DNA of 64,000 nucleotides. Source: Pyropia yezoensis. Lineage: Eukaryota > Rhodophyta > Bangiophyceae > Bangiales > Bangiaceae. A program made the position numbers and the translations under genes. Under the pieces are notes generated by a model, which was not told the origin of the DNA, did not search any database, and was given only the letters and a program-made list of their open reading frames with translations. Location of the stretch: the NCBI GenBank assembly GCA_009829735.1, contig CM020619.1:20403816-20467815 (forward strand). Reading direction: 5' to 3'. Shown here piece by piece: positions 54,591-64,000 of this stretch. How positions within the stretch are numbered: position 1 is the first letter of the stretch; each line of letters starts with the position of its first letter.

Positions 54591-56190
54591 ATGTACCTAG
54601 AATTTCGCGCATGCGAATGCGAGCACGTGCCAGAGCGTGTTTTGGGTCTCCGTCGACCTCGGTTCCCTCTGCGAACCCCTGCTTCAAGTTGGAGAACGAT
54701 CACGCATGAGACGATAAAAAACACTTGCATTGCGCACTCCCCCACATTCTGCGCGCATTCTGCCACACATCCAGCAGAAAAAAACACCCTGAGTGCATAT
54801 GCATGTTTTTTTTTTCGGCCCCTTGCCGGAAGCATGCACATTGATGACCCGTGGGCCACCTGATTACATCGTTCCACAACCTCTTGCACCGCCCGTCGGC
54901 GCAAGGCATACACGTGTCTGCACAGTTCGTGCGGGAAGCGCTGCTTGACCTCGCCCGCGTCGCCGCGGGGTGTGCGCGGTCACCGCGTAGTCGACCTGGT
55001 GCACTTCGTCAGCGCCGTTGTGGCACAGTTTGCGGACAGTGCGCAGCGAAACGTGTCGCGACACGCCCTTTGTGAAAGGATGCGCTGACGGTCACCAATT
55101 TGCATCGAGTGTTCGTTTGATTCTGCATTGTTGATGCGCGTTTGCAGAACATTGCTCCGCACTGATGTTTGGACTCTCACGGGACATGTGCATTTCGGAT
55201 TGTTCCATGCGAGAATCCACTGCAAATACGTGTTGGTTTTGGGCTATCTCAGCCGGTACTGAACAACAAGCTTCACTTCTTACATGAGGACGTAGCCCTT
55301 CACGTCCTGGTTGTCGTAGGCAAGAAACGAAGAGGAAAAAAGAACCTCCCAGCTCGTGGTGATGCTCGCGCACCTTTTATGCGCGGTTTTCGCCCTCCAG
55401 AGGCCACAGGGGCCACCATGCAAAAACGTGTTTCGTAGATGCGGGCCCGATGCGCGGAATTCTAGGTACAGTCTTTCTCCATTGCTGTGACATCCTTTCT
55501 TGGGCACGGTGTCTAGTAACCAATGCAGGTCGACCGACCTCTACGGTGCGATCAACGCATGTGTCAGCATTCGATCGTTGTTACCGACCAATCAGAGAGC
55601 GGAATCAAGTTACAATCCTTGGGCTTACGGTGGCCACAAAGGGTGCCCAACAATGGAGAAAGACTGTACATGGGTCAAGACCCACTGCGCCGGGGACCTG
55701 GCGTCTCGGCGTTGCACGCTGTAAAATTTCACATTGCGTGCTCCGCACGCCACGGAATCAGGGAATCGTTGCACGGACAGCATATTTTGATGCGCGGTCC
55801 GTGTTGCGCAGAACACGGAACCGGCGGCTGCATGCACAACACTTGCGTAATGTGCCGGTTGGGGCACACTCTGCTGGATGCCTGGTTGGCGATCTCCGTC
55901 GGAGAGAAGGACACCGGTGACACGGCGCCGATTTGCAGGGCCTGGTGCACAAAGCCCGTGTTTTCGACGTGCGGAAAGGGAGGAACGGTGCACAAGCAAA
56001 CACGAAGCCTGCTCGCGGTCTGCAGGGTCTTGCGGCGAACGTGCATCGAATTGCAGATGCTCAAAAAATCGGGGCAGCGCATTGGCACAGCGCTGCAGGT
56101 CCACATGCAAACACGCGCAATTTCCGTGGAACTAGGGCTGAAGGTTCGGTTCCGATTGACACCAAGAGGTTCGGTTCCGTTGAGTGACAG
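54591..56190. repeat. Fold-back repeat region of lower GC
   Basis: Short inverted copies are scattered here: 54592-54610 pairs with 55452-55470 (18 of 19 bases), and 55466-55484 pairs exactly with 55651-55669. Two TTCGGTTCCG copies stand at about 56147 and 56171. The frames on both strands (for example 55523-56197 plus) show no domain. It may be a non-autonomous fold-back or MITE cluster. Confidence 0.45.
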
Positions 56191-56195
56191 GGAAT

Positions 56196-58056
56196 GAGTC
56201 ACGGTGATAAAATCTAAATTTCTGTGATGAAATCTGACCTGGGCGACGGCGACAAACAGAGAATAAGCGACAGATACGAGCACATCTGAACATATAACTC
56301 GACTATTCCGTGTGATCCGACACATCTGAGCACACCACGATGTGCGCACTCACCATCGCCTTCCCCTCGCTGTTTTTCAAGCACGGGGGGCAAACACGAT
56401 ACGACCCACAGGTGCACACGTGCCACTCCTTGCTGCTCCGGTGTACTCGCTGGTCGCACGCACGGCAGACGAGCAGCTTGCGCTGTTCGTTCTCCTCCGC
56501 GCGCAGGGCAGCCTTTGCAGCCTTCTCCGCCTCCTTCTCCAAGGCGGCGGCCTCTTTGTCCGCCATTGCCTTGGCGTTTGCGGCCACCCGCGCCTCGTGT
56601 TGGGCGATCAGGTCCTTGCCGCTATACACCTTGGCCTTTTTGACCACCGCCACGCCCGACACCACCTTCCGCTGGTCGGCAGCCCGTTGGTTATGGGCCT
56701 GACGTATGACTACGGCCGCCGCGGCGCGTGATTGGTCGGCCACGCCGTCGGAGGGTAGGCCAATACCCAGGTTGACACGCGCCAGCTCGACGACCCGCTC
56801 TCTGTCCCACTGGTACAGCCCGACCGACTTAAACGCCGCCTGGATGGTCTCCCGGGTTAGCGCGAGTCGCTCCGCCTCATACGCCGCCTCCAGGAGGCAG
56901 TCCCGGGTCGGCTGGTTGGTCAAAAGCGCCTGGATGACCTTGTCGTCGGAGAGGACGGGCACAATCTTCTTGAGGCGGGCAAAGCACTTGTCGTCGAGCA
57001 CCTGGAGCCAGTGCGAGGTGTTGGCGACCAGCCACCAGCAAAGCACGTTGCTATTGGCCGCCACACACACCACCTCGACCTGCCGGTACGCCCCCAGCTG
57101 GTCCCCAATGAGCATGCACTCCTGGTTGGGGTGGCGCAAGCGCCATTTCTCGCAGAAGGCCGCCATTACCGCCGCAAAAGTGGCAGCGTCGACGAACCCG
57201 TTGTCCGTCCACCCGTAGAGCCGCAGCCAGGTGTTCCGCGTCCGGTGCTGCACGCGCGACAGGGTGAAGCGGGTGGCCGTCGCGTCGCCCTCGCAAAACC
57301 GCGCGCGGAAGACGTAAACGGAGAGGAAGGGGGATCCGTCAGCGGCCACGAAAGTCAAAATAGAGGCGACAGTGGCCCCCCGCGTGCTTGCAGCGTTGGG
57401 GCGCTCCCGGTCGGCCGCCTGGATGCGCTGAACGGCGAGCTGGTCGCGGCCTCCGACCAGGCGGCACTCGTCGTAGTTTAGGATGGCGGAGGGGGGGAGG
57501 CGGTGCTCTTTGAGGAACTTCTCGATCTGGTCCGCCCAGTCAAGGACCTCCTCAAACACCGACGAGGAGTTGCGCTTGTCGGCGAGGGCCTTGGCGGTGC
57601 GGGAAGACAGTTGTTCTCGGTGACGTTTGACCCATGACCGCGTCCATGTCCGCCCGACCTCCTTGCCCCACAGGTCCAGCACGAGGGAGGCCAGCTGGGG
57701 TCGAGTGAGAGGGAAGTTGGTGTGGCTAAACGCCTGAGCCGCGTAGACCAGCGCCAGGTCCTCCGTTGCCGTCAAGATGTTGTTGCCATGGTGTACCCCC
57801 TCCCCCCCCCGAGCGGTGTAGTAGGCCGACCTCAGCGCCCCCACAGTGAAGCCCGTCGACTCACTGACGGCAACATATGCGTCCTTGAGGCGCTCACCGG
57901 CACGTACGCGCTCCATGAGCAGCGGGACCGCCAGTGCGGTCGTCTTAGCACCCTCCATGGCGAGGAGAGTGTATCGTGCGCCGATGCCGTACGTCGGTTT
58001 CGGCGGGAGACGGGTCAGATTTTATCACAGAATTTCAGATTTTATCACCGTGACTC
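56196..58056. mobile_element. pogo-like DNA transposon, apparently intact
   Basis: 1861 bp with 44-bp near-perfect TIRs at 56196-56239 and 58013-58056 (GAGTCACGGTGATAAAATCT at the outside). Each TIR holds two GTGATAAAATCT-type subrepeats. It encloses a single uninterrupted transposase gene. AAT occurs outside both ends (56193-56195 and 58057-58059) and may be the target duplication, although TA would be usual for pogo/Tc1 relatives. Confidence 0.85.
56303..57958 (-). CDS. pogo/Tigger-like DDD transposase
   Basis: Intact 551-codon ORF starting MEGAKTTALAVPLLMERV. The N-terminal part has a helix-turn-helix and a CENPB-type region (RPQLASLVLDLWGKEV then TRSWVKRHREQL, about residues 85-118). The catalytic core (DDE_1 superfamily) shows the first Asp in AILNYDECRL (about 160), the second in CMLIGDQLGAYR (about 290) and the third in WLQVLDDKCFARLKK (about 325), the LQPLD-like motif typical of pogo. 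A C-terminal zinc-ribbon-like tail has CRACDQRV, VCTCG and VCPPC followed by a Cys, after an Ala/Lys/Glu-rich coiled stretch. It fills the element between the TIRs. No lesion is visible, so it may be functional. Confidence 0.88.
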   Translation of the reverse strand: MEGAKTTALAVPLLMERVRAGERLKDAYVAVSESTGFTVGALRSAYYTARGGEGVHHGNNILTATEDLALVYAAQAFSHTNFPLTRPQLASLVLDLWGKEVGRTWTRSWVKRHREQLSSRTAKALADKRNSSSVFEEVLDWADQIEKFLKEHRLPPSAILNYDECRLVGGRDQLAVQRIQAADRERPNAASTRGATVASILTFVAADGSPFLSVYVFRARFCEGDATATRFTLSRVQHRTRNTWLRLYGWTDNGFVDAATFAAVMAAFCEKWRLRHPNQECMLIGDQLGAYRQVEVVCVAANSNVLCWWLVANTSHWLQVLDDKCFARLKKIVPVLSDDKVIQALLTNQPTRDCLLEAAYEAERLALTRETIQAAFKSVGLYQWDRERVVELARVNLGIGLPSDGVADQSRAAAAVVIRQAHNQRAADQRKVVSGVAVVKKAKVYSGKDLIAQHEARVAANAKAMADKEAAALEKEAEKAAKAALRAEENEQRKLLVCRACDQRVHRSSKEWHVCTCGSYRVCPPCLKNSEGKAMVSAHIVVCSDVSDHTE

Positions 58057-58449
58057 AATTGTATTGCTTAGTATGCAACGGCAGGAACCCGGCAATGGCG
58101 TGGCGGGTGAATCATGGTTGCGCGGCCTGTGAGATGCGTTGGGGTTCGGCTCCGTTGGGGTATGGTTCCGTCGCCAGACGGTCCACACAATTCTTGCGAT
58201 GAGGCCAGGAGCCAGTCAAAACGGGCGGGCGCCCACCGGGGTGGCGCCAAAAAAGAGGCGCGCGCGCTGGTGCAGTGCTACCCCAGGTCGCACCCCCATC
58301 CCTATCGTGCCAGCCAGCGACCGACGTCAGGTGCTGTCCGACCGCCTCCTCAGCGCTGACTGCGGGCGCTTTCCCTCGTCCTGCCCCTGTTGTTCACCGG
58401 CACGTTGCCCAACCCTGCACCCGCCCACATCCGCGTCGTGACCACTGTG

Positions 58450-61402
58450 ATGGATTCATCTGCCGCCGATTCGGCGACGCCGGCAGTGGCACCGACGGTC
58501 GAGGCACTACAGCGATCGGAGACAGCAGAGCCGGAGCCTGTGCTTTTGCTTCAACGCGAGGAGTCTGGTCTGTACCGGGTACGTGAATGTGGATGGTTTG
58601 GGTGATCATCGGGAAGGTGTGCTCGTCAGCTGTACCTCTCCATTGTTCAGGTACCTCTTCTTGCTTTTCTGACACGCCGCCATCGTGGTCATACGTTTTA
58701 TTTTTGTTCTGGTTGTTAGTGTCTTTTTCTCCGTAGGACAGCGAAAAAAGAACAGTCGAACGGGTGGTCCTTCACGGAGACAACAAGGACATGTACCTAT
58801 GCTCCAGCGACGACGGCGTTGCCCACGTTCTCGATCTGACGGCTGGTGCCGCTGAAAACTGGTTCAAGGACAGCCCCTACACGTGGGGCGCGCCCAAGGG
58901 TGCGGGGTCTACGACGGTGAGCACTTCTGGACGCTTGAAGCGCTACTCCTTGCAGGAGCAGACGTGCATTCCCCCGCTGGTGTGCTCGTTGATGCCAGAC
59001 GCCGTGGCCAATCTGGCGCACACAACGGTCGACTTTGACAACCCGACGTGGATCGCAGCAATGCAGATGTGCGAGGATAACGACGACCTTGAGCGACTTG
59101 TACACAAGACATCATTGGTACGTGAAAACACACTGACCCAAGCCTTTTCTACGCTTTTTATTCTTTTTTCTGCGCAGCGCACCAACTGCATCCGACCGCC
59201 GGAATGCGAGGGGCATTTTTGACACTTTGGGCCGTACGTGTCTTATTTTTATATTGTTTTGGCTACGACTGCGACAAGCTTTCTTTGTGGCGGTGCAAGA
59301 GACGGGCAGCGGCTGCTCGTACATTGGCGAGGGCGACTGCCCTTGCGGCGGCCACGCCGTGTTTGTCCTTTCCACGGGTGCTTGTCGGGCCGTTGTGGGC
59401 TGCTCTACCTGGCGTCCAGGAGACCCTCCCTCCAGAAGGAATGGGCACATGGCCATTGCCATATATCCAGGAGTGGACGCAGACCGGGTGCAGTCCTGGA
59501 TGGAGCACGGCCTTGATAAGCTCGAGTCATCTGACAAGTGCAGCTACATTGCCGGCAAGCGCTATAAGAAGAAGACGTGTCGGCGGCATGGGGGTGAGTT
59601 GCCACCCCTGCAGCGGGGCGGGACGTGTCTCGTTCGTGCGGAGCTTTTGATACCGGCTGCGGCGGCGCCCGACAGTACAGTACGCGAGATCATCGTGCTT
59701 TGTGGTACACACTCCCACGAGTTCCCCGTCTGCAAGCCATCCGGTGACCTCGTGCGCAACGTGGTTCAAGGTAATCCATCTCTGTCCATTGTGACCCAGG
59801 CGTGCAGTCTCACTGACACTGACACGCCTGCGGCTGTATGCTGTTGTTTCTGTTCGAAGGAATCAATCAGTGACGCGAGCGGCGGTTCACTGGCCGAAAG
59901 ATCGTTTGTACGTAAGCTACGGCATTCGGCACGTTCGGCAGCTCATCCTTTTGGGCAAGATTCGGTAGGCGTCGCGGACCTCAGCCGCCGTGCCGGCTAC
60001 CAGCACGACTACGTCCGTGCCACCATCAAGAAGCAGATATACACGGTCGTGGTGCTACAGAATGAAAAGCAAGCAGAGATGTCGGGGACAGTGCGGTTCT
60101 TTGAAGCCGACTCAACTTCTGGGGTCGTTACCCCTGGTTCGGCCAAGGACGGCGTCGAGGCCGATGCCATCCGTGGGTCGGGCAAGCAGGCCTTTTATTG
60201 GCATCACTTTTCTATCATGTACGTTTTCTTGTACAAGGGGAGGGGTTCATTCGCGCCGGTGGCCTTCGGCAGGCGCTGTATGGTTCGGCTACGACGAGCA
60301 TGTGAGATTGGCGGCGTTGGCATATGCAAGAACTGACCGTTACTGTGTGAAAAATCTTCCCACAGATCCTTTGTGCCGTCGCTGAACCGAGCTGTGACTC
60401 TTCTCCGAGCGATGGTGATTGGAAAGACCGCATCCATGTACGAGGAGATCCTCGAGTTCTACTTCTCATCGGCAGCCGACCACGGGCCTGTGGGCCCTGG
60501 TGGCCGGGTGGCCATTCGGGCGGGAGGGGGGAAAATCAGCATAACGACCCCGTTTGTGTCGGGGACGATGGACTTTGAGACGGCCCAGCACTTAGGTTTT
60601 ACACAGGGCCTCTGCCGCGTTTTTTGTGGGACGCCGGCGGACTACGCCGGGCGGGTGGTCGGTCGCGCCGTCCACTTTAAACGATTCCTTCTGGGCCCAT
60701 GTGGGAACAAGCGAAATGACCCGCCCTTCAAGGCCATGGTGCAGCTGCGCGATGCCGATGCCGAGGGCGGCGCGGTAGCCGTGCGCCTGCAGCTGTCCGC
60801 ATTGGCGGTCCAGTACAAGCAGGCGGGTGGCGGCAAAAAAGCGAACATCATCAAATGGCTATTTAAGCAATGAGGCCGCCCTTTTGGTGGCTTACTCTAA
60901 TAGTGGCGGGGAGCCTAACAAGTATGAGCTTCTGGCGAGACCTGACAACACAAACGCCTGCGAGTCGCTAAACAGGCAAACTAAGCAAGTCGTTTCGGAC
61001 AAGCAAGCGTCAACATTGTTGGAGGTCGTCGCGGCGCTGTTCGAATTTGACAGCCGTACAATGGCGGCCATCGGCACTTCGGGGCTGTCGACTCCAAGCT
61101 CGGCGCGCCAGCCTGCGCGCATGCGACAGGCGATGAAGCGGAAGAAGCGGAATAACATCGTGCCGGGCGCCGGTCAGTCCCCCAAGTTTTTCAAGCAGCG
61201 GCGGGAAGGCGCACACTCGGGGGCGCCAGCCGCAGCAGGACCCGCAGCTGGAGCCGTTGCCAGCCTCCTGAACGCGCCCTATGAGTTACTGGCTGCCTTT
61301 CAAGTCTTTTTGGAGGCTCGGCGACAGGAGTCGGCAGCGAGCTCCGGTTGGACGGAGCAACAAGCTGGTGGTTATGGCGCTGGCGGCAGCGACACGCGGT
61401 AA
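58450..61402 (+). pseudogene. Multi-exon transposase gene, probably MULE-like, with frame damage
   Basis: Exon 1 is 58450-58578 (MDSSAADSATPAV...); exon 2 is 58737-59117; exon 3 starts at 59178. Donors are GTACGTG in each case and acceptors TCCGTAG and TGCGCAG, phase 0. Exon 3 meets TGA at 59219-59221 in CATTTTTGACAC; one T fewer would keep the frame to another GTACGTG at about 59233. The next part carries a Cys/His-rich region (CSYIGEGDCPCGGH ... RRHGG, 59310-59600) that could be a zinc finger. Then comes VTRAAVHWPKDRLYV (59872 on, after a probable intron 59770-59871) and, one frame away, ADLSRRAGYQHDYVRATIKKQ. Near 60880 the frame shifts into LVAYSNSGGEP and the TNACESLNRQTKQVV block, a TN.xES pattern common in MULE-type transposases. 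The family is therefore tentative and the gene probably dead or mis-sequenced. Confidence 0.5.
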
Positions 61403-63749
61403 CCACTTGTTTTGTAGGGTGGCATGGCGTGGAGAACCACGGGAAAGCAATTGCGCTCATTGGCGATGTAGGGTAGTCGGAAGTGATAGATGCACTGTCC
61501 CTTGACAAACAGCCATAGAGTCCGCCGCATGCAGGAAGCTGGGCCCCCCACCTACCCCTGGATTTCGACGCCCCCCGTCGACAGTAGCGACACACGGACA
61601 GCAGCAGGTCTTGCGTCACCCTTCAGTGTGTCCAGGAGATGAGGTAGAGCGCGGAGGAGAACAGAGTTCCAAAAAGCATGACGCCCCTCCCCCCCCCCCC
61701 CCTCCTCCCCCCCCCCCCCTCCTGCCCTCTCCCCCCCCCACCCTCCCCCCCCTCACCCTGTCTAGCCTGGGAAGTGACGGAGCCCCCCTGCGACAGACGC
61801 AAAAGCGCCGACCGCCCGCCCCTCCGCAGTTTCGCCCTCGCGCTCCCCTCCCCGTGTGCAGCGGGCGCCCAGCACTTCCCCCTGGCGCTGCAACGTGGAG
61901 CTGGAGCCCGTCATCCGCCAGCCACTCTGTTGCTTGTGAGAAAAGAGTGGAGGCCCAACAGCCAAAGCATAGGGAGAGAATGAAAAGTGTGCGCCAATGC
62001 AGAGCTATCGCATCTGGCGCTGGGGGACCTGATACGTCAGTGCCGCAGAAAGGTTGGCAGATGCTGAGGATATCAACAGAGCTGCGGTAAGCACAGCGAG
62101 ATAGGGTGGGGGGGAGGAGCACCAGTGAGAAGTTACCAGGATCGCGGCGACTGCAGTGACGTGTGGGCAACGTGGTTCCGCAGAAAATGACATCAGCGGG
62201 GTAGTGAGGAGGTGGCACGTACGTAGGTATTGTCGCTGGTAAACTAGCGGAAGCCGCTTCATGATTGCGGCGACTGGAATGATCGCGAAGCGCCTCGTGG
62301 ATACACCTTGATCGGGTAGCCCGGCCAGCGGAGAGAGGGGTGGTGTGGAAGCAGATGTGTAACAAACAAGCGGAGCGGCCACACATCGTGGAGGGCAGGG
62401 CATGCGCGATGGGGCGCGGCGGTGTGGTAGAGAGGCTGGGGGAACTGATGGGAGCGAGCAGCTCGCGGAGCGGACCCTATGGAGTGGCGGGTTGAAGTAG
62501 GATAACGGAGCGGAGGGGCTTGCCCGGCCAACTGGGCGCAGCTGTACGGCGCAGCGTGTCAATGGGCGAGTTGGTCAGGAGGCGATTGGCGCTGGGTCTG
62601 TCGGAGGATTACAGACGGCGCTGATGCACACAGCAGCGGCGGCGCATGCGGTGGATTCCAGATGCTGCTACGGTGCACGCCTGGAAGCTTTTCTTTTCCT
62701 TCTCTGTTTCTGTCCGGGAGTGGTCAAGCCCCTTGTTTTCGCACATAGATACATACACATGCGTTGCTCCTCTATCTAAACGGTGTGATGTCTGGGGAGA
62801 AATTCACATATGTGAATCGTGTATTTCATGCATACACCGCATTTTGCCTCCCGTGCCCGCAGCCAAGCGCTTACGCATCACACAGCACACACCGCTACCC
62901 TTCCCGCCCCGCACTGCAACCAGCCGCCCTACGTGAGGAGCGTACACTCCATCCTTCATCGTCATACACGCCACTCTGCACCCCACACTGTCTGCCGCAA
63001 CTTCACGCCGCACCCCCGTCGCGCTAAAGCGCCACTTACTGTACTCTAGCGCCACGCGTACACCTACTCCACCATGCGTCATCCTACAATCTCTTCCACC
63101 GTTGGAATTGTCGCCCACCGCCGCACGCATGCCCTCTCCGCCTGCAGCCGGTCCTCCGCTCCTCACCGTCCCTGAACCGAGGCCGCCCCCCGCCGCGCAA
63201 CGTTCTACCCCCGACGCCCGCAGAAGCCCCCGTCGCGCCCTACGGCCCCCGTACCAACCTTTCCGCTTCTTCCGGCCCCGCCCCGGTCTGTCCCGTCTTC
63301 AGTGGCTACATCCCCGGGTCTCACGCCGCCGTCACCGCCCTCGGCAGACCTGTAGCCGCAGACCGCGTCACGTCTCCTTTCCCGTGTCACCGCTTCCCCT
63401 GGCAGCCAACAGCCATCGCGCCCGCCGCCAAACCCACAGAGCGTGCATGCGGGCTGCATTTGTAAGCGGGGGGGGGGGGAGGACGACAGCACAAGCTGGT
63501 GGGTGAAAGTTGGGGCGTGGGGGAGGGTAACACAGTTGTGGGGGCTGGGGACGCGGCAGGGGGCCGGGGGCACGGGTGGCGAGCCGCCGCCGTCGCCAGC
63601 ACCACATCCGCCGCGCAAAATGCCGGGTGGGGGGGGGAGGGGAGCGCTGCCGCCGCTTCGCCTGGACCAACGGGAGGTGAAGCCAGTGGTCCCCGCCGTG
63701 CCGTCGATGGCTGGCCCGGGCAGGGGGACGGAAGCGGTGGCGTGAATTT
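61403..63749. other. Region without a supported gene
   Basis: It holds a long C-run block (61683-61760), a mixed-composition stretch and, at 63100-63470, CG-rich DNA open in several frames. One plus frame there contains VFSGYIPGSHAAVTALG and might be an exon, but I see no start, splice site or domain to support it. Confidence 0.4.
61678..61765. repeat. C-homopolymer block (poly-G on the minus strand)
   Basis: Interrupted runs of up to about ten C over roughly 80 bp; the minus strand has strong G-quadruplex potential. Consensus length is unreliable here. Confidence 0.75.
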
Positions 63750-64000
63750 TGGGGTGCGAAGACTTGAGTTGCCCCTTCAAAGGGTGATACCCGTATCAAG
63801 AGTCCATCCGTTGATTCAGAGTAGCGACTATTCCGGTTCAGGTCCATCTGGTCGCGGAGCTCTATGCAATGAGGATCCTTGAACTGTGCCCCCAACATCC
63901 GGTGAATGGTTACTGGCTGATGGGCTTCAGGCGACTCGTATAGAGGAGTGCGCCAACCACGTCCGACGTTCGGGAGGATAAAACATGGTATTTCCTCCGG
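63750..64000 (-). pseudogene. R3-family integrase fragment (runs off right edge)
   Basis: The minus strand reads ILPNVGRGWRTPLYESPEAH and then MDLNRNSRYSESTDGLL, closely matching R3 integrase N-terminus near 44280-44470. Similarity ends near 63750 at GATQVFAPQ, where unrelated GC-rich DNA begins, so the copy is truncated inside integrase. The rest of the element would lie to the right. Confidence 0.8.

Noticed and set aside
55523-56197. 224-codon plus ORF with many Cys
   Set aside because: Overlaps fold-back repeat copies, has competing minus ORFs and no recognisable domain.
61616-62386. 256-codon minus ORF
   Set aside because: Its C-terminal part is translation of the C-homopolymer block, and the rest shows no domain.
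63102-63506. Possible exon with VFSGYIPGSHAAV in one plus frame
   Set aside because: Several frames are open and neither start, splice sites nor domain support a gene.

Overview
This is a eukaryotic nuclear fragment that is GC-rich and full of repeats. It has spliced transposase genes, Ty3-type (chromodomain) retrotransposons, classical DNA transposons and very few candidate host genes. High GC, Ala/Gly/Pro-rich proteins and mostly intron-poor genes would fit a bangiophyte red alga such as Porphyra/Pyropia, but that is inference; nothing in the window proves the taxon.

Layout. 1-571: start of a host-like gene (minus strand, running off the left edge) for a secreted acidic repeat protein. 1476-11770: a PIF/Harbinger transposon with long TIRs, TTA target duplications, a spliced SAP-domain partner gene (plus) and a HARBI1-type transposase (minus). 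Its interior appears twice because two overlapping contigs were joined across a 500-N gap (6457-6956); the 3440-bp blocks 3017-6456 and 6957-10396 are the same sequence. 13640-16251: a decayed gene that looks transposon-derived. 16439-49583: a retrotransposon graveyard holding element R1 (plus, 3' LTR at 26159-26521), elements A and B (minus, one family), element R3 (plus), and a truncated 5' end of an R1-type element (LTR 49222-49583). 49975-52149: a probable host gene for an Fpg/Nei-family DNA glycosylase with Val instead of Pro at position 2 and an added SAP domain. 52150-56195: low-complexity DNA, a 170-bp tandem duplication and fold-back repeats. 56196-58056: a compact, apparently intact pogo-like transposon. 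58450-61402: a multi-exon transposase gene, probably MULE-like, with frame damage. 61403-63749: no convincing gene. 63750-64000: a second copy of R3 integrase coming in from the right edge.

Most interesting biology. Both plus-strand Ty3 elements carry, between integrase/chromodomain and the 3' end, a long (about 2.4 kb) ORF on the opposite strand. In both the predicted protein has the same plan: Ala/Pro-rich N-terminus, roughly 400-residue globular centre, Pro-rich linker, roughly 100-residue C-terminal part. I do not recognise either protein. Other points are the Val2 glycosylase with SAP domain, the Harbinger partner protein with a SAP motif, and an intact pogo unit. The four Ty3 copies are damaged by stops and frameshifts, but all keep the YLDD reverse transcriptase motif.
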